From assembly GCF_024168825.1 (NCBI RefSeq), contig NZ_JALJWH010000001.1:1922001-1986000 (forward strand): a stretch of 64,000 nt of DNA, given 5' to 3'. The stretch is from Paenarthrobacter sp. A20 (GTDB taxonomy: Bacteria > Actinomycetota > Actinomycetes > Actinomycetales > Micrococcaceae). This document shows, piece by piece, positions 57,330 to 64,000 of this stretch (position 1 is the first letter of the stretch; each line of letters starts with the position of its first letter). The position numbers and the translations under genes are program-made. The notes below the pieces were generated by a model that searched no databases, was not told where the DNA came from, and saw only the letters and a program-made list of their open reading frames with translations.

Positions 57330-57938
57330 ATGTACAGGAACAGCCGTGTGTCCGCCCAGTTTTCGATGTCCCTCGACGGCTTCATTGCCCGCGACGATGA
57401 CGGGATCGGCCCCCTATTCGACTGGTACGAGGCCGGAAGCGTTGAAACCTGGATGCCGGGACACCCTGTTCCGTTCCACCTCAGCGAGGCCGATGCTGCG
57501 TACTGGACCTCCCTTCCGCGCGAGGGCGCGTTCATCGCCGGCCGCCGAATCTTCGACATGACGAAAGGGTGGGGCGGGCATCCACCCAACGAATCGCCGA
57601 CGGTGGTGTTGACCCACCGCGAACCCCCGGCGGATTGGCCGCCCATCAGGCGGGACGGCAGGCCCGTGCCGTTCGAGTTCGTCGCGGACCTGGAATCGGC
57701 ATTTGATCGTGCTGCCGACCTCGCGGCAGGCGGAGAAATTGGCGTCGCGGGCGCGGACGTCGTTCAGCAGTGCTTGCGCCGCGGGCTGGTCGACGAACTG
57801 CGCGTGGACCTCGTGCCGGCACTGCTCGGGAGCGGCATACGGTGGTTCGGAGAGCTCGATGGTGACATCATGCTTGACGAGCCGGTGATCGTTCCGGGTA
57901 ACCGGGTGACCCACTTGATCTACCGGGTACGTCGCTGA
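57330..57938 (+). CDS. Dihydrofolate reductase-like (RibD C-terminal) protein
   Basis: A 202-residue NADPH-binding protein of the DHFR/RibD superfamily. Visible: SAQFSMSLDGFIARDDDGIG near the N-terminus, GAFIAGRRIFDMTKGWGG, and GVAGADVVQQCLRRGLVDELRVDLVPALLGSGIRWF. The family reduces pyrimidine or folate-like substrates; a resistance or side role is also possible. ATG 57330. Apparently an independent gene, convergent with the nnrD remnant. Confidence 0.82.
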   Translation: MYRNSRVSAQFSMSLDGFIARDDDGIGPLFDWYEAGSVETWMPGHPVPFHLSEADAAYWTSLPREGAFIAGRRIFDMTKGWGGHPPNESPTVVLTHREPPADWPPIRRDGRPVPFEFVADLESAFDRAADLAAGGEIGVAGADVVQQCLRRGLVDELRVDLVPALLGSGIRWFGELDGDIMLDEPVIVPGNRVTHLIYRVRR

Positions 57939-57942
57939 GGGC

Positions 57943-58445
57943 TCAGGTGTTGAGCTCAAGCATCAGTGCCGGCAGTTCGGCGGCCAGTTCGCGTGCCAGG
58001 AAACCCAGCGGGCCGAGCTTGCTGGCCAAACGGTCCGCCGCCGCAGCGTGAAGGTGGGTTCCCCAACAGGCGGCCTGCGCGTCGCTGGTTCCCCGCGCCC
58101 GCAGCCCGGCGACGGCGCCAGCGAGAACGTCACCGCTGCCGGACGTCCCCAGTCCGCCGTGCCCGGTGGTGATCTTCCATAACTTCGCGCCGGCGCCCGA
58201 CGGCTCGGCAATGACGCCCTGGCAGCTCACCACGGCATCAAACCGATCTGCCACGGCGGCAACATCGCGTTCGAGGTCTTTCACGTCCCGACCAGCAGCG
58301 CCGCGCCGGGCGTGGTCCGGGCCCCTCCGATCACCAGCACAGCTCCCCGCGAGTACTTGTCCTCGCCCGGTTCCGGCAACGGCCAGTCACGCAGCAGCGA
58401 GGGCGTCACCAGGATGGTGGCACCGGATTCACTGCGGGTGGACAT
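57943..58445 (-). pseudogene. nnrD: ADP-dependent NAD(P)H-hydrate dehydratase remnant
   Basis: The complete gene repairs hydrated NAD(P)H. The N-terminal 54 residues (ATG 58445; TPSLLRDWPLPEPGEDKYSRGAVLVIGGARTTPGAALLVG) stop at 58283-58281, and the C-terminal 110 residues (GTSGSGDVLAGAVAGL and the Ala-rich end) continue in the next frame from 58284. The middle, about 130 residues of the normal 280-300 by my estimate, is missing. The join is at ALLVG/RDVKDLERD, and both remnants have CTGCTGG-like ends there. The frame is shifted, so no whole enzyme can be made. Confidence 0.8.
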
Positions 58446-58719
58446 TGGCGTCCCCTGCATGTTCGGTCACTGCCACTCCCTGCTCGGCCAGATGGTCAGC
58501 CACATTGAAACTCTCCAGTTCCCAGGGGCCCGCACCCGTAGGACGCACGTAACGGGTGATCGACGCATTCAGCACCGACGTGGTCGCCTGGATGGTCTCG
58601 GCTCCGGCCAAGCTCGCCTCTGTCGCGGCCACGTTGCCTTCGCTTTCACCGTGCCGGATCAGCAGCAACTCCACGGCACCGGCTTCCTGCACCGCGTCCG
58701 TCAGCCCGTCCTCGTTCAC
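58429..58719 (-). pseudogene. Histidine phosphatase with internal deletion
   Basis: The N-terminal VELLLIRHGESEGNVAATEASLAGAETIQ holds the catalytic RHGE motif of the phosphoglycerate mutase-like family. It runs straight on into the usual C-terminal part (TSVLNASITRYVR...WELESFNVADHL). About 110 residues of a usual 200-220 are missing, in frame, so a short protein of 97 residues is encoded from GTG 58719 (GGAGGA upstream). It lacks the second His, so it should be inactive. The end overlaps the nnrD start by 17 bases, as in an operon. Confidence 0.75.
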
Positions 58720-58852
58720 AAAGATCACTCCTCCGCGTGCGTTGCCGAATGCAGAACACTACCCACTGGGTACCCACCGGTCCAGAGAATAAACGCACGA
58801 CGGCGATCGGGGAACCCTGTTCCCGGAACCCGCGGTGAAGTAGGTTGCTCGC

Positions 58853-60133
58853 ATGGAGGACTCATATCAGGTCATCATTGCCGGTGCCGGATTCGCCGGA
58901 GTTGCAGCTGCCAAAGAACTTGGCCGCAAGGGTGTGCGCGTCTTGCTGATCGACTCAAACAACTACCACCAGTTCCAGCCACTCCTATATCAGGTAGCGA
59001 CGTCCCAGATTGGCGTGTCGGCCATCGCCCGGCCGCTGCGTTCAGTTTTCCGCCGCTACAAGACGGTGAAAGTCCTGACCGCCAAGGTGGACACCGTCAA
59101 TGCGGGAGAGCGGGCGGTCACAACTGCTGATGGCCAAACGATGCGCGCCGAAATCCTGGTTATTGCTGTCGGGGCCGTCCCGAACTTCTTCAACACCCCT
59201 GGGGCGGAAGAACTGGCTTTCCCGTTGTATTCCGTCACCGACGCCACCCGGCTCGGCACAGGCCTGACGCGGTTGCTGGACCAGGCGGACAGAAAGCCTG
59301 ACGGTTCCGTGGATGTAGTAGTGGTGGGAGGCGGCCCCACTGGAGTTGAAACTGCCGGGGCAATGGCCGAGAACGTCAAGTACGTGGTTCGCAAATACTT
59401 CTCGCCGGAGCTCGCAGCGCGCTGCCGTGTGCACCTCGTGGACATGGTTCCCAGCGTGTTGAACATGTTCTCCTCAAAATCCCAGAGCTACGCAACAGAA
59501 CACTTGAAGAAGGTGGGGGTCCAACTTCACATGGGAGTTGGTGTTACCGAGGTCCGCGCTGACGGCGTGACCTTGGCCGATGGGAGTTCCGTACCTGGCC
59601 AGATCGTGGTGTGGGCCGGAGGCCTGAAAGCGGGCGATCTTATTGCCGGCTCCGGACTGACCCAGGGGAGAGGGGGCCGCATTGACGTTGATACGGACCT
59701 GACTGCTCCGGATGTGGAGGGCGTGTACGTCGTCGGGGATTGCGCCAACATCACCGATTCCACGGGTGCGAAGTTGCCGCAGCTGGGGTCGGTGGCTCAA
59801 CAGGCAGGTAAGTGGGCCGCATCAAACATCCTTGCGGATCTCAAGGGTGGGACCCGTACCCCGTTCCGGTACGTCGACAAGGGGTACATGGCGATGATCG
59901 GACGGGGTGCCGCCGTTGCGGAGCTCGGCCGCAAACGGATCCAGTTGCAGGGCGTTTTTGCCTTCCTTTCATGGCTGTTGGTACATCTGGCCCTGTTGTC
60001 GGGCTTGCAACAAAAGATCCGTGCCCTGTTTTCGTGGCTCAACGGATACATCCTTCACAGCCCCGCTCAAGTGGTGGTCAGCGGGCCTATCGAAAAGGAA
60101 GGGCCCGAGCAGGCGGCCAGCGGGAAGCCATGA
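58853..60133 (+). CDS. ndh: Type II NADH dehydrogenase
   Basis: Membrane-associated flavoprotein passing electrons from NADH to quinone without proton pumping. 426 residues: N-terminal FAD fold IIAGAGFAGVAAAKELGRKG, NAD fold VVVVGGGPTGVETAGAMAEN, and the FAD-contact VYVVGDCANITDSTGAKLPQLGSVAQQAGKWAA. A hydrophobic region near 375-400 (FAFLSWLLVHLALLSGL) may anchor it to the membrane. Separate transcript from its neighbours. Confidence 0.92.
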   Translation: MEDSYQVIIAGAGFAGVAAAKELGRKGVRVLLIDSNNYHQFQPLLYQVATSQIGVSAIARPLRSVFRRYKTVKVLTAKVDTVNAGERAVTTADGQTMRAEILVIAVGAVPNFFNTPGAEELAFPLYSVTDATRLGTGLTRLLDQADRKPDGSVDVVVVGGGPTGVETAGAMAENVKYVVRKYFSPELAARCRVHLVDMVPSVLNMFSSKSQSYATEHLKKVGVQLHMGVGVTEVRADGVTLADGSSVPGQIVVWAGGLKAGDLIAGSGLTQGRGGRIDVDTDLTAPDVEGVYVVGDCANITDSTGAKLPQLGSVAQQAGKWAASNILADLKGGTRTPFRYVDKGYMAMIGRGAAVAELGRKRIQLQGVFAFLSWLLVHLALLSGLQQKIRALFSWLNGYILHSPAQVVVSGPIEKEGPEQAASGKP

Positions 60134-60205
60134 TGTCACGTCCTTCGGGTCGAGGGTGTGCGCAAGCTGCGAAGATATGAGTAGGAATCCCGAACAAGGA
60201 GCATC

Positions 60206-60667
60206 ATGACCCTCAAAGAACGCCTGAAGGCCGACGTCGTTGACCACATGAAAGCCGGAAACAAGATCGCGCTGACCACGGTGCGCAACGTGCTGGGTGA
60301 GATCACCACACGGGAGAAGTCGGGCAAGACCCCTGTGGAACTCGACGACGTGCAAGTGACGTCGCTGCTGCAGAAGGAAGCTGCGAAGCGCCGGGATACG
60401 GCCCGTATTTACACCGAGGCCGGCGAGGCGGACCGGGCGGCAGCCGAGGTGGCAGAAGCGGAGATCATCGAGGAATACCTTCCCAAGGCACTCACCCGGG
60501 AAGAAGTGGAATCCATCGTTGACGAAGCCATCGACGCCCTGAAGGCCGACGGCCAGGAACTTTCCATGCGTTCCATTGGGGCCGTCATGAAGCCCGTCAC
60601 CGCCAAGGTAGCCGGTCGTTTCGACGGCAAGACCGTCAGCGAAATTGTGCGCGGACGCTTGGCCTAG
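60206..60667 (+). CDS. GatB/YqeY domain protein
   Basis: 153-residue cytosolic protein of the YqeY family, related to the tail domain of the GatB amidotransferase subunit that binds tRNA. Visible: TLKERLKADVVDHMKAGNKIALTTVRNVLGEI, and the C-terminal SMRSIGAVMKPVTAKVAGRFDGKTVSEIVRGRL. ATG 60206 has a strong AAGGAG six bases upstream. Its cellular role is unknown. Confidence 0.92.
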   Translation: MTLKERLKADVVDHMKAGNKIALTTVRNVLGEITTREKSGKTPVELDDVQVTSLLQKEAAKRRDTARIYTEAGEADRAAAEVAEAEIIEEYLPKALTREEVESIVDEAIDALKADGQELSMRSIGAVMKPVTAKVAGRFDGKTVSEIVRGRLA

Positions 60668-60685
60668 AGCAACCCCGCAAACAGG

Positions 60686-60928
60686 TCAGTGTTTGGCGGC
60701 CGTTCGGGCCATCAAGGCCCGGAGGTCGTCGGCTACCTTGGCTACCTCGCGTTGGCGGGCGCTTCGGTGAGGCCTTGATTCATGGCCCGCCGGCCTGGCT
60801 TTAGGAGGAGTGGCACGGAGCTGCGGATCGCGACGGAACGCTGCGTCGCGTCCAATCTTGGGATCACGCACTGGGGCGTCAACGCTGACGGAGCCCTGCA
60901 GGGGATCGTGGAAGAGCGGAAGGTTCAT
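60686..60928 (-). CDS. Small basic protein, unrecognised
   Basis: 80 residues, rich in Arg, His and Pro: MNLPLFHDPLQGSVSVDAPV, then PKARPAGHESRPHRSARQREVAKVADDLRALMARTAAKH. ATG 60928 has AGGATC upstream. The frame is open further to 61114 but lacks a better start. No family recognised. Confidence 0.6.
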   Translation of the reverse strand: MNLPLFHDPLQGSVSVDAPVRDPKIGRDAAFRRDPQLRATPPKARPAGHESRPHRSARQREVAKVADDLRALMARTAAKH

Positions 60929-61029
60929 GGTCACTGATCCTGACACATGCGCTCGCCCTCCGATATGGACAACCGCCCACGATCTACCCGAATGACTGTG
61001 CAGATGTCCATTCGGGCTGTAGCGCGTGC

Positions 61030-61488
61030 CTAGCCCCAGAGCGCCTTCTTGAGCAGCGCCCTCAGTTGCACATTCTCCTCGTCGGTCAATGCGGCGAGCT
61101 GCGTCTCCTCGCAAACTTCCAGCGCGGCCCGCGCCTTGTTGTGGATCCGCCGGCCCTCGGCTGTGGAGACGATGATCTTCGCCCGGCGGTCCTGCTTGCC
61201 CTGGGCTCGTGTGACCAGGCCGCGGTGTTCGAGATCGTCCACGAGGCTGACCACCTGGCTTGGGTCCAGGCTGAGGAAATCAGCGAGCTCCCGCTGCGTG
61301 GGTTCCAGCCCGCTGCACGCGAGAGTCAGCACGGAAAATGAGCGTTCCCTCAGTCCGTAATCCGCCAGCGCCTTGTTGTTCAGCAGCGAACCCGTGGCGT
61401 GCAGTTTGGCCAGCAACAGGCCCACATCACTGCCGATTTTTGCTGCGGCCAGGCGCGGGGTTTCCACTTCGGTGCTTTGCGGGCCCAT
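61030..61488 (-). CDS. MarR-family regulator
   Basis: 152-residue winged-helix dimer: LLAKLHATGSLLNNKALADYGLRERSFSVLTLACSG, recognition helix EPTQRELADFLSLDPSQVVSLVDDLEHRGLVTRAQGKQDRRAKIIVSTAEG. ATG 61488 has GGAG upstream. It is divergent from the SDR-amidohydrolase-acyl-CoA dehydrogenase operon and is the likely repressor, with the ligand being the pathway substrate or its CoA ester. Confidence 0.9.
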   Translation of the reverse strand: MGPQSTEVETPRLAAAKIGSDVGLLLAKLHATGSLLNNKALADYGLRERSFSVLTLACSGLEPTQRELADFLSLDPSQVVSLVDDLEHRGLVTRAQGKQDRRAKIIVSTAEGRRIHNKARAALEVCEETQLAALTDEENVQLRALLKKALWG

Positions 61489-61627
61489 GACAACTCCAAT
61501 AGTAATGAAAAACAATCGTTGACTTTTTCAATGATCCGTATTCTCATTGATCATGACAAGGATCTCACGATGCTGTGGGATCGGCCCCACCGGCGTCAGC
61601 CGGTTACTGCATGCGAAGGAGCACGCC
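61489..61627. promoter_or_regulatory. Divergent control region
   Basis: AT-rich 139 bases between the MarR gene and the SDR gene. It contains repeats resembling caatgatcc and cattgatcatg (61530-61555) and a TTGACT at 61521-61526. The -10 box is not clear. Confidence 0.5.
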
Positions 61628-62581
61628 ATGAGCTTGAACGGCAAGGTTGCAATCGTTACTGGGAGTGGGCAGGGTCTTGGACTCGCTTACGCGAGGGAAC
61701 TCGCCCGCCGGGGTGCCGCCGTCGTGATTAATGACGTGAATGCTGAGACTGCGGCGGAGGCTGTTGCGCTGATTGAGGCCGACGGCGGTCGGGCTACGGC
61801 GGTGGTGGTTCCGGTGGGTTCGACGGATGCTGCGAAGGCGTTGGTGGCCGGTGCTGTGGAGGCGTTTGGCGGGCTGGACATTCTGGTGACGAACGCCGGG
61901 ATTCTGCGGGACAAGAGCTTGTTGAAGATGACGGATGAGGATTTTGACGTCGTCATCAACGTCCACCTGAAAGGCACATTCACGTGTGTCCGTGAGGCGT
62001 TTGCGTACTTCAAGGAGAACAACATCCCCGGCCGGATCATCACGATTGGTTCGCCGACCGGCCAGCGCGGCAACTTTGGCCAGAGCAATTACGCCGCGGC
62101 GAAGGCCGGCATCGTCGGCATGGTGCGCACGTGGGCCCTGGAGATGAAGAGGGCCGGTGTGACGGTGAATTCGGTGATTCCGGTGGCGGCAACAGCAATG
62201 ACCAAGACGGTGCCGTATTTCCAGAAAGCTGTCGAGGCTGACGAGCGTGGCGAGGCGATGCCGTCGTTCTTCCGTCACGATCTTGGTTTTGGAACGGCCG
62301 ACGACGTTGCCGGGCTGATTGCCTTCCTCGCCTCTGATGAGGCCACCGGGATCACGGGCCAGGCGATTGGTGCCGGTGGTGACCGGTTGCAGGTCTGGAC
62401 GCACCCGACCGCGGCGAGCACTGAGTACCGAGAGGGCGGCTGGAGCTACGAGGCGCTGCAGGAGAACGCCGGCTCGCTGTTTGGCGCAGAGGCGCTGCAG
62501 AGCTTCGGCGAGGAATTCCTGCCCTTGCCCGCGGAGTTGCAGCCCGAGCCGGCTAAATCTGAAGCGGTTCAGGCGCGCTGA
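61628..62581 (+). CDS. Short-chain dehydrogenase/reductase
   Basis: 317-residue NAD(P)-dependent oxidoreductase. Cofactor motif VTGSGQGLGLAYA at the N-terminus, NAG at VTNAGILRDKSL, and the catalytic Ser-Tyr-Lys in GSPTGQRGNFGQSNYAAAKAG. It carries a C-terminal extension of about 60 residues beyond usual SDRs, possibly a lid. ATG 61628 has GAAGGAG upstream. First gene of an operon with an amidohydrolase and an acyl-CoA dehydrogenase; the two-base gap to the next gene supports coupling. Confidence 0.88.
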   Translation: MSLNGKVAIVTGSGQGLGLAYARELARRGAAVVINDVNAETAAEAVALIEADGGRATAVVVPVGSTDAAKALVAGAVEAFGGLDILVTNAGILRDKSLLKMTDEDFDVVINVHLKGTFTCVREAFAYFKENNIPGRIITIGSPTGQRGNFGQSNYAAAKAGIVGMVRTWALEMKRAGVTVNSVIPVAATAMTKTVPYFQKAVEADERGEAMPSFFRHDLGFGTADDVAGLIAFLASDEATGITGQAIGAGGDRLQVWTHPTAASTEYREGGWSYEALQENAGSLFGAEALQSFGEEFLPLPAELQPEPAKSEAVQAR

Positions 62582-62583
62582 TC

Positions 62584-63480
62584 ATGGCAGACCGTTACGA
62601 ACTGGGCATCGACGCCTCCGGGCTGGATGCGATCGACATGCATGTCCATCTCGAGGTGGACAGTTGCGGGCATGGCTCACTCCCGGAGGCGTTGACGGAG
62701 GCGTCGGCGAAGTACTTCAAGGCCGAGGACCGGACACCGTCGCTGGACAGGATTGCGGAGGTGTACCGCGAACTCAACATGGCCGCCGTCGTTTTCACGG
62801 TGGATGCCCGGACGCAGCTCAAGCACGAACCGAACAGCATCCCGGAGCTGATTGCCGGGGCTGCGCGGAACAATGATGTGCTGATTCCGTTCGGCAGTGT
62901 GGACCCGCGGACGGGGGAGGACGCGATCGCCGGGGCCAAGCACCAAGCTGTTGAGCTCGGCGCCCGGGGTTTCAAGTTCCATCCCTCGTTGCAGGGCTTC
63001 GACCCGTCCAATGAAGCGTTCTACCCGTTGTGGGAGGCCCTGCAGGAGTTGGGGTTGCCGTGTATTTTCCACACGGGCCAGAACGGCATGGGGGCTGGTC
63101 TTCCGGGCGGGTATGGGATCAAGCTGGCGTACTCGAACCCGTTGTTGCTCGATGCGGTGGCTGCTGATTTCCCGGGCCTACAAATCATCATGGCCCACCC
63201 CTCGGTGCCGTGGCAGGACGAGGCGAACTCGATCGCGACGCACAAGTCCAACGTGTTCATCGACCTGTCCGGGTGGTCGCCGAAGTACTTCCCGGAATCC
63301 TTGGTGAAAGCCTCGAATTCGGTGTTGCAGGACAAGGTGTTGTTCGGCACGGACTTCCCGCTGATCACCCCGCAAAAGTGGCTGGGCGCATTCGCGGACC
63401 TGCCGCTCAAGGACGAGGTCCGTCCCAAGATCCTCAAGGACAACGCGGTCCGGCTCCTGGGACTGGGCGGCTTGGGATGA
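62584..63480 (+). CDS. Amidohydrolase-2 (ACMSD-like decarboxylase/hydrolase) family protein
   Basis: 298-residue TIM-barrel protein with the ACMSD-type metal motif IDMHVHLEVD near residue 17, a Lys-His strand GARGFKFHPSLQGFDP, His at IFHTGQNG, HPSVPWQDE and Asp in LFGTDFPLITP. Known members decarboxylate aromatic acids or hydrolyse C-C bonds, so it may decarboxylate or open a ring. Its stop overlaps the start of the acyl-CoA dehydrogenase (ATGA). Confidence 0.85.
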   Translation: MADRYELGIDASGLDAIDMHVHLEVDSCGHGSLPEALTEASAKYFKAEDRTPSLDRIAEVYRELNMAAVVFTVDARTQLKHEPNSIPELIAGAARNNDVLIPFGSVDPRTGEDAIAGAKHQAVELGARGFKFHPSLQGFDPSNEAFYPLWEALQELGLPCIFHTGQNGMGAGLPGGYGIKLAYSNPLLLDAVAADFPGLQIIMAHPSVPWQDEANSIATHKSNVFIDLSGWSPKYFPESLVKASNSVLQDKVLFGTDFPLITPQKWLGAFADLPLKDEVRPKILKDNAVRLLGLGGLG

Positions 63481-64000
63481 GCACCACGACGACAGCAACA
63501 GGTGTGGAGCAGCGGCTGTACTCCGTCGCCGACTGGTACGACGCCGAAGCGCTCCTGACCACCGAAGAGCGCCGGGTTTTGGGCCGCTTGCGGGACTTCC
63601 TGGAGACCGCGGCCAAGCCGTTGCTGGCCGAGTATTGGGAGCGTGGGGAGTTCCCTGAGCAGTTGGCCCGGCCGTTGATTGATCTTGACCTGATGGAGCC
63701 GGCCGAGCTGACCGTTGAGGCTCCCGCGCGGGGGATCTTCCACGGGTTCCGGAATTTCGAGCTCGCCCGCACGGATGCTTCATTGGCTACTTGGTTCAAC
63801 GCCCAGTCTGGTTTGTTCCGGACCGCGATCCGCGTCGGTGCCTCCGAGGAGCAGCAGAAGGAATGGATGCCCAGGGTCCTGGACTTCTCCCTCAAAGGCG
63901 TTTTCTCGTTGACCGAACCGGACCATGGTTCGGACATCGCTGGCGGGCTCGCCACCACCGCCCGCTACGAACCAAGCCCAGGAACAGACCCCGACGGCGG
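63477..64000 (+). CDS. Acyl-CoA dehydrogenase (partial, cut by the window end)
   Basis: The frame begins at ATG 63477, overlapping the previous stop, and stays open to the last base: 174 residues seen, about 380 expected. RVLGRLRDFLETAAKPLLAEYWERGEFPEQL at the N-terminus and SLTEPDHGSD, the FAD/substrate-binding motif of the family, at about 149-158. It resembles the glutaryl-CoA dehydrogenase branch more than chain-length dehydrogenases, but that is a loose impression. Confidence 0.85.
   Translation, partial: MSTTTTATGVEQRLYSVADWYDAEALLTTEERRVLGRLRDFLETAAKPLLAEYWERGEFPEQLARPLIDLDLMEPAELTVEAPARGIFHGFRNFELARTDASLATWFNAQSGLFRTAIRVGASEEQQKEWMPRVLDFSLKGVFSLTEPDHGSDIAGGLATTARYEPSPGTDPDG

Overview
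The window is a 64 kb piece of a high-GC actinobacterial chromosome. The 16S/23S/5S operon, with a tRNA-free spacer and tandem rrn promoters, the GlgE-type glucan pathway, SipW-type signal peptides and several leaderless-looking starts all suit the Micrococcaceae, most likely Arthrobacter or Paenarthrobacter. No integrase, transposase, phage gene or CRISPR array was seen. The first 1.9 kb looks less GC-rich than the rest and carries an odd adaptor-permease fusion.

Layout. 1-1892: the end of an unknown gene and a chimeric MacB/FtsX-like protein. 2016-12301: alpha-glucan/trehalose metabolism, with glgP divergent from glgE-treS-(mak-glgB), the last two fused in one frame. 12422-18330: rrn operon with two promoters, leader, rrs, rrl, rrf and terminator. 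18394-25957: SRPBCC and GNAT genes, an alpha-glucosidase with its LacI regulator and operators, a FAD-linked oxidase, a CynX-like MFS exporter or importer, and a PPOX-fold protein. 26009-35613: a dipeptide-type ABC importer with a cytosine-deaminase-like amidohydrolase, divergent from a second, metal-motif-poor amidohydrolase and a GntR/FCD regulator. Near-identical palindromes tie this cluster to the MFS gene 9 kb away. 35677-43387: a DUF4032 protein, GH20 hexosaminidase, an orphan MsiK/UgpC-type ATPase, otsBA and a DsbA-like thiol protein. 43531-48746: tRNA-Thr, small membrane and secreted proteins including a TasA/camelysin-like protein, a DUF1905 gene, and a short HTH-ClpN-arr operon read from a probable leaderless promoter. 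48759-57203: DedA, then a levan/fructan utilisation locus (LacI, two permeases, binding protein, cytoplasmic GH32, secreted levan-fructotransferase-like GH32) with three matching operators. 57330-61488: a reductase-like gene, two neighbouring genes each with an internal deletion (nnrD and a histidine phosphatase), NDH-2, a YqeY-like protein and a MarR regulator. 61628-64000: an SDR, amidohydrolase and acyl-CoA dehydrogenase operon of unknown substrate, cut by the window end.

The main theme is carbohydrate handling. Glycogen and trehalose are made and recycled by GlgP, GlgE, TreS, Mak, GlgB and OtsAB. Extracellular fructan, alpha-glucoside and amino-sugar polymers are captured by LacI-controlled systems, and the orphan ATPase could power the fructan permeases, which lack one of their own. 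The most unusual items are the Mak-GlgB fusion with an internal start, the adaptor-permease fusion, the shared-palindrome regulon around the two amidohydrolases, and the doubly deleted nnrD/phosphatase pair.
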